Shown here one piece after another: positions 13,268-21,881 of a stretch of DNA of 64,000 nt; within the stretch, counting starts at the first letter, position 1; each line of letters starts with the position of its first letter. Position numbers and translations under genes: made by a program. The stretch spans positions 1,550,001 through 1,614,000 of the forward strand of contig NZ_CP043641.1 of assembly GCF_014217625.1 (NCBI RefSeq). The letters run 5' to 3'. The notes below the pieces were generated by a model, which was not told where the DNA came from, did not search any database, and saw only the letters and a list, made by a program, of their open reading frames with translations. The stretch comes from Leifsonia shinshuensis (GTDB lineage Bacteria; Actinomycetota; Actinomycetes; Actinomycetales; Microbacteriaceae).

Positions 13268-14307
13268 CAGACCACCATTCCGAACTGCTGGGAGAACCGG
13301 ACATCGCCTTCGGCCATGTCGCGCATGTCTTTGACGTCGTTGCGGAACATCAGCGCCCGCTCGACGCCCATTCCGAACGCGAACCCGGAGTAGACCTCCG
13401 GGTCGATGCCCGCGGAGCGCAGCACGTTCGGGTTCACCATGCCGCAGCCGCCCCACTCGATCCAGCGCGCGCCGCCTTTGAAGGTCGGGTGCCAGAGGTC
13501 GAGTTCGGCGCTCGGCTCGGTGAACGGGAAGTAGTTGGGACGCAGGCGCACGCGGGCGCCCTCGCCGAAGAGCGTCTTGGCGAAGTGGTCGAGCGTGCCG
13601 CGCAGGTGCGCCATCGTCAGGCCCTTGTCGACGGCGATGCCCTCGGTCTGCGTGAAGACCGGGAGGTGGGTCGCGTCGAACTCGTCGGTGCGGAACACCC
13701 GGCCGGGCGCGATGCGGTAGACCGGCAGCTCGTTGCCGAGGAGGGCGCGCAGCTGCACCGGGGAGGTGTGCGTGCGCAGCACGAGGTGCGCGTTCGTCGG
13801 CTCGACGAAGAAGGTGTCCTGCATCGCCCGCGCGGGGTGGTCGGCGTCGAAGTTGAGCGCGTCGAAGTTGTACCACTCGCTCTCCAGCTCCGGACCCTCC
13901 GCGACCTCCCAGCCCATGCCGACGAAGATGTCGGCGATGCGCTCCTGGAGGAGGCTGAGCGGGTGGCGGGCGCCGGGCGTCCAGCGGCTCGGCAGGGCGG
14001 TGACGTCGACGGCCTCGGCGGCGAGCCGGGCGGCGTCCTCCTCGGCCGCGATCGCGGCCTCCTTGGCGGCGAACGCCTGGTTCACGCGGCCGCGGGCGCC
14101 GCCGACGAGCTTGCCTGCTGCGGCCTTCTGGTCGCCGGGCAGCGAGCGGATGGCGGCGTTCAGCCGTGCGAGCGGCGATGCCTCGGCGGTGTGGTCGTGG
14201 CGGACGGCCTTCAGCGCGTCCGAGGTGCCGGCTGCGTCGATCGCGGCGAGCGCCGCGGAGACGGCCGCGTCGACGGACTCCTCGGTGATTTCTGTGGTTT
14301 CAGACAC
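13267..14307 (-). CDS. pheS: Phenylalanyl-tRNA synthetase alpha subunit
   Basis: A 346-residue catalytic subunit. An N-terminal coiled-coil arm (about 1-100, Ala-rich) precedes the class-II core: [20 protein letters not shown] region near 125-145, [11 protein letters not shown] as part of motif 2, and the C-terminal [12 protein letters not shown] as motif 3 with its conserved Arg. The start is GTG; GGGGAA stands too close to serve as a normal ribosome site, and TAAACT sits only 8 nt upstream, so [11 protein letters not shown] from a leaderless mRNA is plausible. Confidence 0.97.
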   Translation of the reverse strand: MSETTEITEESVDAAVSAALAAIDAAGTSDALKAVRHDHTAEASPLARLNAAIRSLPGDQKAAAGKLVGGARGRVNQAFAAKEAAIAAEEDAARLAAEAVDVTALPSRWTPGARHPLSLLQERIADIFVGMGWEVAEGPELESEWYNFDALNFDADHPARAMQDTFFVEPTNAHLVLRTHTSPVQLRALLGNELPVYRIAPGRVFRTDEFDATHLPVFTQTEGIAVDKGLTMAHLRGTLDHFAKTLFGEGARVRLRPNYFPFTEPSAELDLWHPTFKGGARWIEWGGCGMVNPNVLRSAGIDPEVYSGFAFGMGVERALMFRNDVKDMRDMAEGDVRFSQQFGMVV

Positions 14308-14315
14308 GGTTCCCC

Positions 14316-14321
14316 AGTTTA
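14316..14321 (-). promoter_or_regulatory. Candidate -10 of pheS, leaderless spacing
   Basis: TAAACT on the minus strand ends 8 nt before the GTG of pheS, so the transcript would begin at or next to the start codon. No -35 hexamer is obvious. Confidence 0.5.
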
Positions 14322-14380
14322 GTCGGTGGAAGTGGAGGGCTCTGCGGCCGAGGCGGGATGCTCGGCGGCCGGGCCGGGCG

Positions 14381-15421
14381 CTACTCCGCCGAGTACACCA
14401 GGTACGCGGCCTCCCACAGCCGGTCGGGCGCCGGGACGGTCAGCCCGGAGAGCAACAGGGTCAGCTGGTCGAGCAGCTGGTGCCAGCCCGCCGCGAAGTC
14501 GGGCGCCGAGCGCAGCCGCCCGGCGCCGAAGGTATCCTTCACTCCGTCTTGCTCGAGCGACAGCAGCGTGCCGTCGCCGGTCTCCGTGAGGCGGATGCTC
14601 ACCGCAGCGTCGCCCCAGGTGAAGCGGAGGTGGGCGCGGTCTTCGAGGTCGAGCACCTCCAGGACCTGCACGGCGCCGTCCACGTTCTCGTCGCCGAGCC
14701 GCATCACGTCGCCCTGCCGCAGCCGGCGCTCGCGCGCGGGATCGTCGGGCCACTCCACGACCGGCCAGAGCCAGCGGCCCACCCGGTCGGGGAGGGTGAG
14801 GGCGTCCCAGACCTCGTCCACGGGCGCGTCGAGGAGGCGTCGGAGGGACACGGCCGAGCGCTCGCCCTCCCGGGTCATCGTGGCCGCCACGAGCGCGGCC
14901 TCCGCGCTGCGGTACTCGTCCAGCGCGGCGTCGAACGCGGCGGGATCGGCGGCCTCGCCGAGGTAGCCGTCGTGCTCCTGAGGGCTCGCGTCCGCGCCGA
15001 GCTCGCGAGCCAGGTGGGTGAGGACGTCCTGCCAGCCCGCCCCGTACACGGCTGCAGTGACCGCCTGCACGCGCCGGTGGGTCAGGGTCAGGAGGACGCG
15101 CCCCTCCCCCGCGGGCTCGATGACGGCCTCCAGCTCGGTCGGCGCCTCGACCTGGCCGTCGCCGGTGAAGCGCCAGGTCACCAGGAGGCGGCGCTCGGGC
15201 TCGCAGGTCAGCACGCGGCCGTCGACCACGGCGTCCGCGTCGGGGCCGCCCATCGCGAGGCGAAAGCCGTCGGGGGTCCCCTCGTAGCGGCCGATCCAGC
15301 GGGCCAGGCGCTCGGGCTCGGTGAGCGCGGCCCAGAGCTCGGCCGGGGTCGCGGGGTACTCCCGTTCGACCGTCACCGAGCGGCGCGGGCCGTCGAGGGC
15401 GAGCTCTCCCCAGAGGGTCAT
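14381..15421 (-). CDS. Two-domain AHSA1/SRPBCC (START-like) protein
   Basis: A 346-residue protein with two tandem AHSA1-type domains: residues about 15-150 ([22 protein letters not shown]) and about 190-330 ([22 protein letters not shown]). The repeated 'xVWxALTxPxRxxRW' pattern marks each. These bind hydrophobic ligands or act as chaperone-like proteins; the ligand is unknown. Its ATG overlaps the stop of an ArsR regulator (ATGA), a very common pairing in actinobacteria, so it is probably controlled by that regulator through the palindrome upstream. Confidence 0.85.
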   Translation of the reverse strand: MTLWGELALDGPRRSVTVEREYPATPAELWAALTEPERLARWIGRYEGTPDGFRLAMGGPDADAVVDGRVLTCEPERRLLVTWRFTGDGQVEAPTELEAVIEPAGEGRVLLTLTHRRVQAVTAAVYGAGWQDVLTHLARELGADASPQEHDGYLGEAADPAAFDAALDEYRSAEAALVAATMTREGERSAVSLRRLLDAPVDEVWDALTLPDRVGRWLWPVVEWPDDPARERRLRQGDVMRLGDENVDGAVQVLEVLDLEDRAHLRFTWGDAAVSIRLTETGDGTLLSLEQDGVKDTFGAGRLRSAPDFAAGWHQLLDQLTLLLSGLTVPAPDRLWEAAYLVYSAE

Positions 15422-15774
15422 GATGCGGCCTTTCCGGTGTGGTGGATCGTCTTGGTGCCTCTGCGGCCGCGCACCAGCTCGGTGCCGAGAGCGTCGAGGC
15501 GCTGCTCCCAAAAGACAGCCAAGCCGTCGAACCAGGCCGCCGCCTCCTCCAGTCCGGCCGGCTCCAGCGCGTAGACCCGGCGCTGGCCGTCCACCCGGGA
15601 GGCCACCACACCGGACTCCCGCAGCACCCGCAGGTGCCGGGAGGCCGCGGGCTGCGTGATCCCGAACTCGTCGGCGGCGAGCGTCGCGAGCTCGCCGGCC
15701 GTGCGCTCACCGCGCGCCAGCAGCTCCACGAAGCGCCGCCGCACGGGGTCGCCCACCGCCTCCAGACCGTCCAT
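15418..15774 (-). CDS. ArsR-family transcriptional regulator
   Basis: A 118-residue winged helix-turn-helix repressor: GDPVRRRFVELLARGERTAG is the first helical part and ITQPAASRHLRVLRESGVV (about 39-57) the recognition region, then a beta wing (VDGQRRVYAL). The metal-binding CxC of ArsR/SmtB is absent, so it belongs to the non-metal group often paired with SRPBCC genes. A perfect 16-bp palindrome lies 20 nt before its ATG, suggesting autorepression of the two-gene operon. Confidence 0.92.
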   Translation of the reverse strand: MDGLEAVGDPVRRRFVELLARGERTAGELATLAADEFGITQPAASRHLRVLRESGVVASRVDGQRRVYALEPAGLEEAAAWFDGLAVFWEQRLDALGTELVRGRRGTKTIHHTGKAAS

Positions 15775-15780
15775 ACGGTC

Positions 15781-15786
15781 AATCTA
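15781..15786 (-). promoter_or_regulatory. Candidate -10 of the arsR-SRPBCC operon
   Basis: TAGATT on the minus strand lies 6 nt before the ATG; a TTGCGT 18 bp further upstream (15805-15810) may be the -35. The spacing implies a leaderless mRNA, and the -35 overlaps the palindromic operator. Confidence 0.55.
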
Positions 15787-15793
15787 TCAAGTC

Positions 15794-15809
15794 TGCGTTA
15801 TATAACGCA
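15794..15809. promoter_or_regulatory. Palindromic operator for the ArsR regulator
   Basis: TGCGTTATATAACGCA is a perfect 16-bp palindrome in an otherwise GC-rich region, located between the candidate -35 and -10 of arsR. Placement and symmetry fit a homodimeric winged-helix repressor binding site. Confidence 0.65.
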
Positions 15810-15820
15810 AGGCTTATCGA

Positions 15821-16624
15821 TCATTCGGAGCGCTGCGCGAACGCCGACTCGTACAGGCAGACCGACGCCGCGGTCGCGAGGTTCATCGACTCGGCGCGGC
15901 CGTAGATCGGCACCGTCACCACGCGGTCCACCAGACCCAGCAGGTCGTCGGCGAGCCCGCGCGCCTCGTTGCCGAACACCCACGCGGTCGGGCGGGCGAG
16001 CTGGCCCTCCTGGCGCGCGGCGAGGAGGTCCTCCCCCTTGATGTCCGCTGCGAGGACCTGTAAGCCGGCGCTGTGCGCGCGGCCGACCACGTCGGCGAGG
16101 TCGGCGCCGACCGCAACCGGCACGTGGAACAGCGACCCGGTCGTGGAGCGCACCACCTTCGGGTTGTAGAGATCGACGGTGCGGCCGGTGAGCACGACGG
16201 CGTCCGCCCCTGCGGAGTCGGCGGCGCGGATGATCGTGCCGGCGTTGCCGGGGTCGCGCACCTCCTCCAGGATCGCGACCAGCCGCGGCTCGTCGGCGAA
16301 GATGTCGCGGACGGAGGTCGGAAACTGCCGGCACACCGCGACGAAGCCCTGCGGCGTGACCGTGTCGGCCATCGTGTCCAGCACGTGCTCGGTGACGAAC
16401 TCGACGTCGACTCCGGCCTCCACCGCGGTCTGCGCGATGTCCTGGTAGCGCTCCAGCGCGGTCGGCGTCGCGTAGAGCTCGACGACGAGCTCCGGTCGGT
16501 AGGTGAGGGCCTCGGAGACCGCCTGCGGCCCCTCGAGGAGGAAGAGCCCGGTCTCGGCGCGGGCGGGGCGCTTCGCCAGCTTCGCAACGGCGCGGACGCG
16601 CGGGGAGCGCGGGTTGTCAAGCAT
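15821..16624 (-). CDS. SpoU (TrmH) family RNA 2'-O-methyltransferase
   Basis: About 267 residues. An N-terminal substrate-binding domain (FLLEGPQAVSEAL near 30-42) is followed by the SPOUT domain with the knot motifs LEEVRDPGNAGTIIRAADS, VFGNEARGL and PIYGRAESMNLATAASVCLYE (motifs 1-3; Asn of motif 1, Glu of motif 2). It methylates a ribose in rRNA or tRNA; the exact site is unknown. It follows infC-rpmI-rplT as tsnR does in mycobacteria. I start at ATG 16624 because TAAGCT lies 6 nt upstream; a GTG at 16630 is an alternative. Confidence 0.9.
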   Translation of the reverse strand: MLDNPRSPRVRAVAKLAKRPARAETGLFLLEGPQAVSEALTYRPELVVELYATPTALERYQDIAQTAVEAGVDVEFVTEHVLDTMADTVTPQGFVAVCRQFPTSVRDIFADEPRLVAILEEVRDPGNAGTIIRAADSAGADAVVLTGRTVDLYNPKVVRSTTGSLFHVPVAVGADLADVVGRAHSAGLQVLAADIKGEDLLAARQEGQLARPTAWVFGNEARGLADDLLGLVDRVVTVPIYGRAESMNLATAASVCLYESAFAQRSE

Positions 16625-16630
16625 GCGCAC

Positions 16631-16636
16631 AGCTTA
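16631..16636 (-). promoter_or_regulatory. Candidate -10 of the SpoU methyltransferase gene
   Basis: TAAGCT on the minus strand ends 6 nt before the ATG at 16624, the same spacing as other leaderless starts in this window. It also argues against the GTG at 16630 as the start. Confidence 0.5.
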
Positions 16637-16694
16637 TCGGCGCGGCCTCCCGCAACCGTAGCTCCGGCGCGTTCCCGATCCGCCGTTTCCGTAA

Positions 16695-16863
16695 CTCCGG
16701 AGATACCCGCCTCCCGAGCCCGGTACTCCGGAGTTCCGGTCATCCGGCCGGCGTGTCGGTCCAAGTCTCCGGAGTTGCGGTAACTCCGGAGACTCCGGCC
16801 GACACGCCGCCGACGTGTCCGTTTCTCCGGACATCCGGGACGAGACGGGCGCGATCTCCGGAG
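16695..16863. repeat. Cluster of CTCCGGAG octamers
   Basis: The palindromic octamer CTCCGGAG occurs five times (16695, 16726, 16767, 16784, 16856) in 170 bp. The middle pair forms a perfect stem, AGTCTCCGGAGTT at 16765-16777 against 16781-16793 around GCGG, flanked by a wider GGCGTGTCGG/CCGACACGCC pair. This occupies the roughly 300-bp gap between rplT and the methyltransferase gene; no coding potential is seen. Confidence 0.6.
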
Positions 16864-16885
16864 TTGGCGACGGGGGCGGGAACGC

Positions 16886-16918
16886 CGAACGGCCCGGTCG
16901 GGAGGACCGGGCCGTTCG
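16886..16918 (-). terminator. Terminator of the infC-rpmI-rplT operon
   Basis: A perfect 14-bp GC-rich stem (16886-16899 with 16905-16918) and 5-nt loop lie 15 nt after the rplT stop. No long U tract follows on the minus strand. Confidence 0.75.
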
Positions 16919-16932
16919 TGTGGTGCAGCTGC

Positions 16933-17316
16933 TTACGCGGCCTTCGGGGCCGACGTGTCGGCCGGGAGGGCCTTCTTCGCGGTCTCCACGAGCGCCGCGA
17001 AGGTCGCGGGCTCGTTCACGGCCAGCTCGGCGAGGATGCGACGGTCGACCTCGACGCCCGCCAGGCCCAGGCCCTGGATGAGGCGGTTGTAGGTGAGGCC
17101 GTTCGCGCGGCTCGCGGCGTTGATCCGCTGGATCCAGAGACGGCGGAAGTCGCCCTTCTTCTGGCGGCGGTCACGGTATGCGTAGACGAGCGAGTGGGTG
17201 ACCTGCTCCTTCGCCTTGCGGTAGAGGCGCGACCGCTGACCGCGGTAGCCCTCGGCGCGCTCGAGGATGACCCGACGCTTCTTGTGGGCGTTGACAGCCC
17301 TCTTCACTCTTGCCAT
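16933..17316 (-). CDS. rplT: 50S ribosomal protein L20
   Basis: A 127-residue L20, which binds 23S rRNA early in 50S assembly. The start [15 protein letters not shown], the [17 protein letters not shown] segment and the C-terminal globular part ([21 protein letters not shown]) are typical. Length exceeds the common 117-120 by a short Ala/Lys tail. A ribosome site AAGGAAAA precedes the ATG. It lies 37 nt after rpmI and closes the operon before a strong hairpin. Confidence 0.98.
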   Translation of the reverse strand: MARVKRAVNAHKKRRVILERAEGYRGQRSRLYRKAKEQVTHSLVYAYRDRRQKKGDFRRLWIQRINAASRANGLTYNRLIQGLGLAGVEVDRRILAELAVNEPATFAALVETAKKALPADTSAPKAA

Positions 17317-17353
17317 TAGTCGATTTTCCTTACGTGCGTGTCGGGGAGGAGCT

Positions 17354-17547
17354 CTACTTGCCGATCATCCGGCGGATGACCTTGGCGTCCACCTCGGGGA
17401 CGACCTGGTCCTGGTTCAGTCGACGGGTGCGACGGCTGGACTTGAGCTCCAGGTTGTGGCGCATACCGGCCTGCTGCTTCATGACCTTGCCGCTGCCGGT
17501 GATCTTGAAGCGCTTCTTGGCGCCGGAGTGGGACTTCTGCTTGGGCA

Positions 17548-17548
<1 letters not shown>
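17354..17548 (-). CDS. rpmI: 50S ribosomal protein L35
   Basis: A 64-residue basic protein with the family start [15 protein letters not shown] and ITGSGKVM, the usual length for bacterial L35. Its ATG overlaps the infC stop by one nt (TAATG), so its [11 protein letters not shown] is coupled to IF-3. In many bacteria L20 represses [11 protein letters not shown] of rpmI-rplT; no such leader structure can be placed here because the gene abuts infC. Confidence 0.98.
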
Positions 17549-18204
<656 letters not shown>

Positions 18205-18470
18205 GTCAGTCTCCTCTGATGAGCGATGCTTCGAGTGCTCGGGCCGTCTTCCGACGGTTCGGAGAAAGTAGGGATTCCACGCACCAGCGCAGCCCCGCAA
18301 GAAATCTCGCGGGGCTGGTGCAGCACCCTGGCTACCGCTGTGCTGACGCACGTCGGCGGAGTGCAACGACCCGGTAACCTGTAAAGCGGTCAAGCGCGGG
18401 TGGGAGGAATCTCCACTTTCGTCCCGAGGCAGATGCCCCGGAGCCCGAACGATTCTAGCAGAGGAAAGCA
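18205..18470 (-). promoter_or_regulatory. infC leader region with stem-loop
   Basis: This 266-bp gap separates infC from the divergent DUF1844 gene. On the minus strand a TAGAAT hexamer (18452-18457) could be the -10, giving a leader of about 240 nt. Within it CAGCCCCGC (18290-18298) pairs with 18309-18317, extended by GCACC (18281-18285) and GGTGC (18317-18321) across a bulge. No T run follows, so it is either a leader structure or an attenuator without a U tract. Confidence 0.45.
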
Positions 18471-18845
18471 GTGAGCGACACATCCCCCATCCCTGACGGT
18501 CACAACCACGAGGAGGAGGCGATCGCCGGAGCCACCCGCGACATCGCCGAGGTGCCCGCGGTCGAGGTCATCACGACCACCGCCGTGCACCTGATGAGCG
18601 CCGCCGCGGTGAAGACGGGCCTCGCGGACGACCCGGAGCACCAGACCGATCTGGACGAGGCCCGCAAGCTGATCGACGCGCTCGCCGGCCTGGTCACCGC
18701 CAGCGCCGCGCACCTCGGCGACCAGCACGCGCGCAGCCTGCGCGACGGCCTCCGCTCGCTGCAGCTGGCCTTCCGGGAGGCGTCGCCATTCCCGGACGAG
18801 ATCGGCAAGGGGCCGGGCGAGAAGTACACGGGCCCGGTGAACTGA
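18471..18845 (+). CDS. DUF1844-family protein
   Basis: A 124-residue acidic soluble protein. Residues 30-100 match the short helical DUF1844 pattern: [21 protein letters not shown], then [16 protein letters not shown] and [15 protein letters not shown]. The function of the family is not established. The GTG start is preceded by AGAGGAAA 4 nt upstream. Its stop overlaps the next ATG (TGATG), coupling it to a MmcQ/YjbR-like protein. It lies divergent to infC, a placement also seen in other actinobacteria. Confidence 0.85.
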   Translation: MSDTSPIPDGHNHEEEAIAGATRDIAEVPAVEVITTTAVHLMSAAAVKTGLADDPEHQTDLDEARKLIDALAGLVTASAAHLGDQHARSLRDGLRSLQLAFREASPFPDEIGKGPGEKYTGPVN

Positions 18846-19177
18846 TGGACGCCGCCGCCGTGCACGCGCTCGCCCTGGGCCTCCCGGAGGCCGAGGAGTA
18901 CGAGCACGGCGGCCTCCCGGCGTTCCGCGTCCGCGGCAAGCGGTACGCGACGATGCTCGATCCGGAGACCTCGACGGTGAACCTGATGCTCGGCGAGGCC
19001 GGCATCCGGGAGGCCGCCGCGGCGTGGCCGGAGCACTGCTCGGAGCAGTGGTACGCCGGACGGCTGTCGTCGGCGCACGTCGACTTCTCCGACATCGAGC
19101 CCGGGCTGCTGCGCGAGCTGATGACCGACGCGTGGCGCAACCGCGCCCCGGTCTCCCTGCGCCGCCTGCTCGACTGA
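18845..19177 (+). CDS. MmcQ/YjbR-family protein
   Basis: A 110-residue protein with the CyaY-like YjbR fold pattern: ALGLPEAEEYEHGGLPAFRVRGKRYATM at the N-terminal half (only the region 9-36 is meant), LMLGEAG and the C-terminal AHVDFSDIEPGLLRELMTDAWR. Members are thought to bind DNA or nucleotides but no reaction is proven. Coupled to the DUF1844 gene by a one-base overlap. It is followed by the ACATTCG palindromic repeat. Confidence 0.85.
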   Translation: MDAAAVHALALGLPEAEEYEHGGLPAFRVRGKRYATMLDPETSTVNLMLGEAGIREAAAAWPEHCSEQWYAGRLSSAHVDFSDIEPGLLRELMTDAWRNRAPVSLRRLLD

Positions 19178-19180
19178 GCC

Positions 19181-19318
19181 GACATTCGTCACGAATGTCG
19201 CGTTTGGCGCGACCAAAGGCCACATTCGGCACGAATGCGCCTCGCGCCGGTTATGGCCACATTCGTCACGAATGTCGCGTTTGACGCGACCAAAGGCCAC
19301 ATTCGGCACGAATGTCGC
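19181..19318. repeat. Tandem palindromic repeat (ACATTCG units) between convergent genes
   Basis: Two 56-bp units (19182-19237 and 19259-19314, offset 77 bp) differ at one base. Each holds a palindrome ACATTCGTCACGAATGT, a TTTG..CAAA mini-stem around GCGCGA, and a second palindrome ACATTCGGCACGAATG. Four palindromes thus stand in 138 bp between two convergent stops. No coding frame is evident. The arrangement could terminate transcription from both sides or belong to a genome repeat family. Confidence 0.75.
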
Positions 19319-19319
19319 G

Positions 19320-20021
19320 CTAGACGGCGGCCGCCGCGCGGGCGCGGTGGCCGGTGTGGCCGAGCGTCGCGACCACGATCGTGATCACCGCCGACAGCAG
19401 CACGCCGAGCGAGACGTGCACGAGCAGCGCGAGCGCGCCCGCCGCCGCGCCCGCGGTGATGAGCAGCACGGCGAGCGCGCGCCGCACCCACAGCGAGCCG
19501 TTCCCTCCGGCCAGACGGCTGTCGGCGGCGAGGCCGGTGAGCGTGGAGGTGACGACCACGGTGGTGACGTCGGCGACCTTCACCCGGCGCGCGAGCGCGG
19601 CCTGCATCCCCATCGCGAAGCCCAGCGCCGAGGTGGCGATCGTGCCGATCAGCTGCGGATCGAGGTGCAGCGCGAACGCCAGAAGCGCGGCGATCGCGGT
19701 CAGGAGGCCGGCGATCACCCAGAGCGTCGCCGTCACGCGTCCCGACCAGCCGTCGTCCCGGCGCACCAGCCGGCTGCCGACGACGGCGCCCGCGAGGAAC
19801 GCGCCGAGCGCCAGCAGCGGGCGCAGGATCGGGAGGTTGGTGGTCCCGGTCAGCGCCATCCCGAGCAGCACGACGTTGCCGGTCATGTTGCCGGTGAAGA
19901 CCCGGTCGAGGCCGAGGTAGCCGGTGGCGTCGACGACACCGGTCGAGAACGTGAGGGCGAGCATGAGGGCCAGATGCAGCCGATCGGCGTCGGCGCGGCC
20001 CAGGCGATGAGTGACGGACAC
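19320..20021 (-). CDS. DUF1275 (YoaK-like) membrane protein
   Basis: A 233-residue integral membrane protein with about six helices. The family signature FSTGVVDATGYLGL... and FTGNMTGNVVLLGMAL near residues 24-55 is clear, as is the later TSTLTGLAAD. DUF1275 proteins are suspected transporters but no substrate is known. GTG start; TAGGGT lies 8 nt upstream. It diverges from the gamma-glutamyltransferase gene with only 56 bp between the starts. Confidence 0.88.
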   Translation of the reverse strand: MSVTHRLGRADADRLHLALMLALTFSTGVVDATGYLGLDRVFTGNMTGNVVLLGMALTGTTNLPILRPLLALGAFLAGAVVGSRLVRRDDGWSGRVTATLWVIAGLLTAIAALLAFALHLDPQLIGTIATSALGFAMGMQAALARRVKVADVTTVVVTSTLTGLAADSRLAGGNGSLWVRRALAVLLITAGAAAGALALLVHVSLGVLLSAVITIVVATLGHTGHRARAAAAV

Positions 20022-20029
20022 GGAGCACC

Positions 20030-20035
20030 ACCCTA
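20030..20035 (-). promoter_or_regulatory. Candidate -10 of the DUF1275 gene
   Basis: TAGGGT on the minus strand ends 8 nt before the GTG start, compatible with a leaderless or nearly leaderless transcript. Confidence 0.45.
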
Positions 20036-20077
20036 TGCGAGACGGCGGCCCACGGACGCAGGTGCAGACTGGAGTCC

Positions 20078-21874
20078 ATGACGTTCACCCCTCCCCCCGC
20101 CGTCACCTCCCGCCCGACCCTCACCGGCACGTTCGGCATGTCGGCCTCCACGCACTGGCTGGCGACCGCGAGCGCGCAGGCCGTCCTGGAGCGCGGCGGC
20201 AACGCGTTCGACGCCGCGGTCGCCGGCGCATTCGTGCTGCACGTGGTCGAGCCGCACCTGAACGGCCCCGGCGGCGACCTGGTGGCGCTGTTCGCGACGG
20301 CGGACGACCCGACTCCGGTCGTGCTGGCCGGCCAGGGTCCGGCGCCGGCCGGCGCGACGCGGGAGCACTACCGCGCGGAAGGCCTCGAACTCGTCCCCGG
20401 CGCCGGGGCCCTCGCCGCCGCGGTCCCGGGCGCGGTCGACGCCTGGCTGCTCCTGCTGAAGGACCACGGCACCTGGGAGCTCGGCGACGTCCTGGCCTTC
20501 GCCATCGGTTACGCGGAGGACGGCCACCCCGTGCTGGAGCGCGTCTGCCGCACCATCGCCACAGTGTCCGGGCTGTTCGCCGAGCACTGGCCGTCGTCGG
20601 CCGAGCACTGGATGCCGGGCGGCCGCGTCCCGGAGGCCGGCGAGCTGATCCGCAACCCGGCGTACGCGCGGGTGCTGTGCGACCTGATCGCCGCGGGCGA
20701 CGGCGCGTCGACCCGTGAGGACCGGGTGGAGGCCGCCCGCACCGAGTGGGCGACCGGCCGGGTCGCACAGGAGGCGTCCGCCTTCGCACGCATCCCGCAC
20801 CGGCACTCCCCCGGCACCGACCACGCGGGCGTGATCGCCGAGGCCGACTTCGACGCCTTCCGCGCCACGTACGAGCCGGCGACGACGCTGGAGTTCCGCG
20901 GGCACACGATCGCGAAGACCGGCGCGTGGGGCCAGGGACCCGCGCTGCTGGAGACGCTGGCCATCCTCGACGGGTTCGACGACGAGCGCCTCGACCCGTC
21001 GTCGGAGCTCGGCGCGCACACGATCCTGGAGGCGCAGAAGCTCGCCTACGCCGACCGCGACGCCTACTTCGGCGACGCACGCGTGCCGGTGGCGGAGCTG
21101 CTGGCACCCGAGTACATCGCAGCGCGCCGCGGCCTGATCGGCGACCGGGCATCGGCGGAGTTCCGTCCGGGCCGGGTCGACGGAGCCGAGCCGTTCCTGC
21201 CGCCGCTGCGCACCGAGTACGAGCCCCCGCTGGCGGAGGCCATCGCCGGCGTCGGCGAGCCGACCGTCGCCCGCGACGGGACGACCCGCGGCGACACCTG
21301 CCACATCGACGACGTGGACCGCTGGGGCAACATCGTCTCGGCGACGCCGTCGGGAGGCTGGCTGCAGTCGTCGCCGACCATCCCCGCGCTCGGCTTCTGC
21401 CTCGGCACGCGCCTGCAGATGACCTGGCTGGAGGAGGGCTCGGCCTCCACCCTGGAGCCCGGCAAGCGCCCGCGCACCACGCTCACCCCCACCCTCGTGC
21501 TGCGCGACGGCGTCCCGGTCACCGCGCTCGGCTCGCCCGGCGGCGATCAGCAGGACCAGTGGCAGCTGCTGTACCTGCTGCGCACGCTCGTCGGCGGCTA
21601 CACGCCGCAGCAGGCGATCGACGCGCCCGCGCTGCACACCACGTCGCTGGCGGAGTCGTTCTGGCCGCGCACGTGGGCGCCGGCCGGCGCGGTGGTGGAG
21701 TCGCGGCTCGGCGAGGAGGTCATCGCGGGGCTGGAGGCGCGCGGGCACGTGGTGACGCGGGCCGGTGGGTGGACGCTCGGGCGGCTGTCGTCGGTCGGGC
21801 GGGATCCGGAGACGGGTGTGCTGAGCGCGGCGGCGAATCCGCGCGGGATGCAGGGGTACGCGGCGGGGCGCTGA
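20078..21874 (+). CDS. Gamma-glutamyltransferase-family Ntn hydrolase
   Basis: A 598-residue protein of the GGT/cephalosporin acylase family. ERGGNAFDAAVAGAF (38-52) and NGPGGD (62-67) are conserved; the presumed autoprocessing nucleophile is Thr407 in RGDTCHIDDVD, followed by WGNIVSATPS; GSPGGDQQ near 485 is the small-subunit oxyanion loop. The usual TTHLSVVD is replaced by DTCHIDDVD, so substrate preference is uncertain. No signal peptide is visible, suggesting a cytoplasmic enzyme. GGAG 4 nt before the ATG serves as ribosome site. Confidence 0.87.
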   Translation: MTFTPPPAVTSRPTLTGTFGMSASTHWLATASAQAVLERGGNAFDAAVAGAFVLHVVEPHLNGPGGDLVALFATADDPTPVVLAGQGPAPAGATREHYRAEGLELVPGAGALAAAVPGAVDAWLLLLKDHGTWELGDVLAFAIGYAEDGHPVLERVCRTIATVSGLFAEHWPSSAEHWMPGGRVPEAGELIRNPAYARVLCDLIAAGDGASTREDRVEAARTEWATGRVAQEASAFARIPHRHSPGTDHAGVIAEADFDAFRATYEPATTLEFRGHTIAKTGAWGQGPALLETLAILDGFDDERLDPSSELGAHTILEAQKLAYADRDAYFGDARVPVAELLAPEYIAARRGLIGDRASAEFRPGRVDGAEPFLPPLRTEYEPPLAEAIAGVGEPTVARDGTTRGDTCHIDDVDRWGNIVSATPSGGWLQSSPTIPALGFCLGTRLQMTWLEEGSASTLEPGKRPRTTLTPTLVLRDGVPVTALGSPGGDQQDQWQLLYLLRTLVGGYTPQQAIDAPALHTTSLAESFWPRTWAPAGAVVESRLGEEVIAGLEARGHVVTRAGGWTLGRLSSVGRDPETGVLSAAANPRGMQGYAAGR

Positions 21875-21881
21875 GCCCGGG

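Noticed and set aside
10691..13393. A 900-codon open frame antisense to pheT
   Set aside because: In DNA this GC-rich long antisense frames are expected. The [11 protein letters not shown] is Arg/Ala/Gly/Val-rich with no family motif, while the opposite strand is a clear PheT. The same holds for other long antisense frames, e.g. opposite argD, the GT87 gene and the CorC genes.
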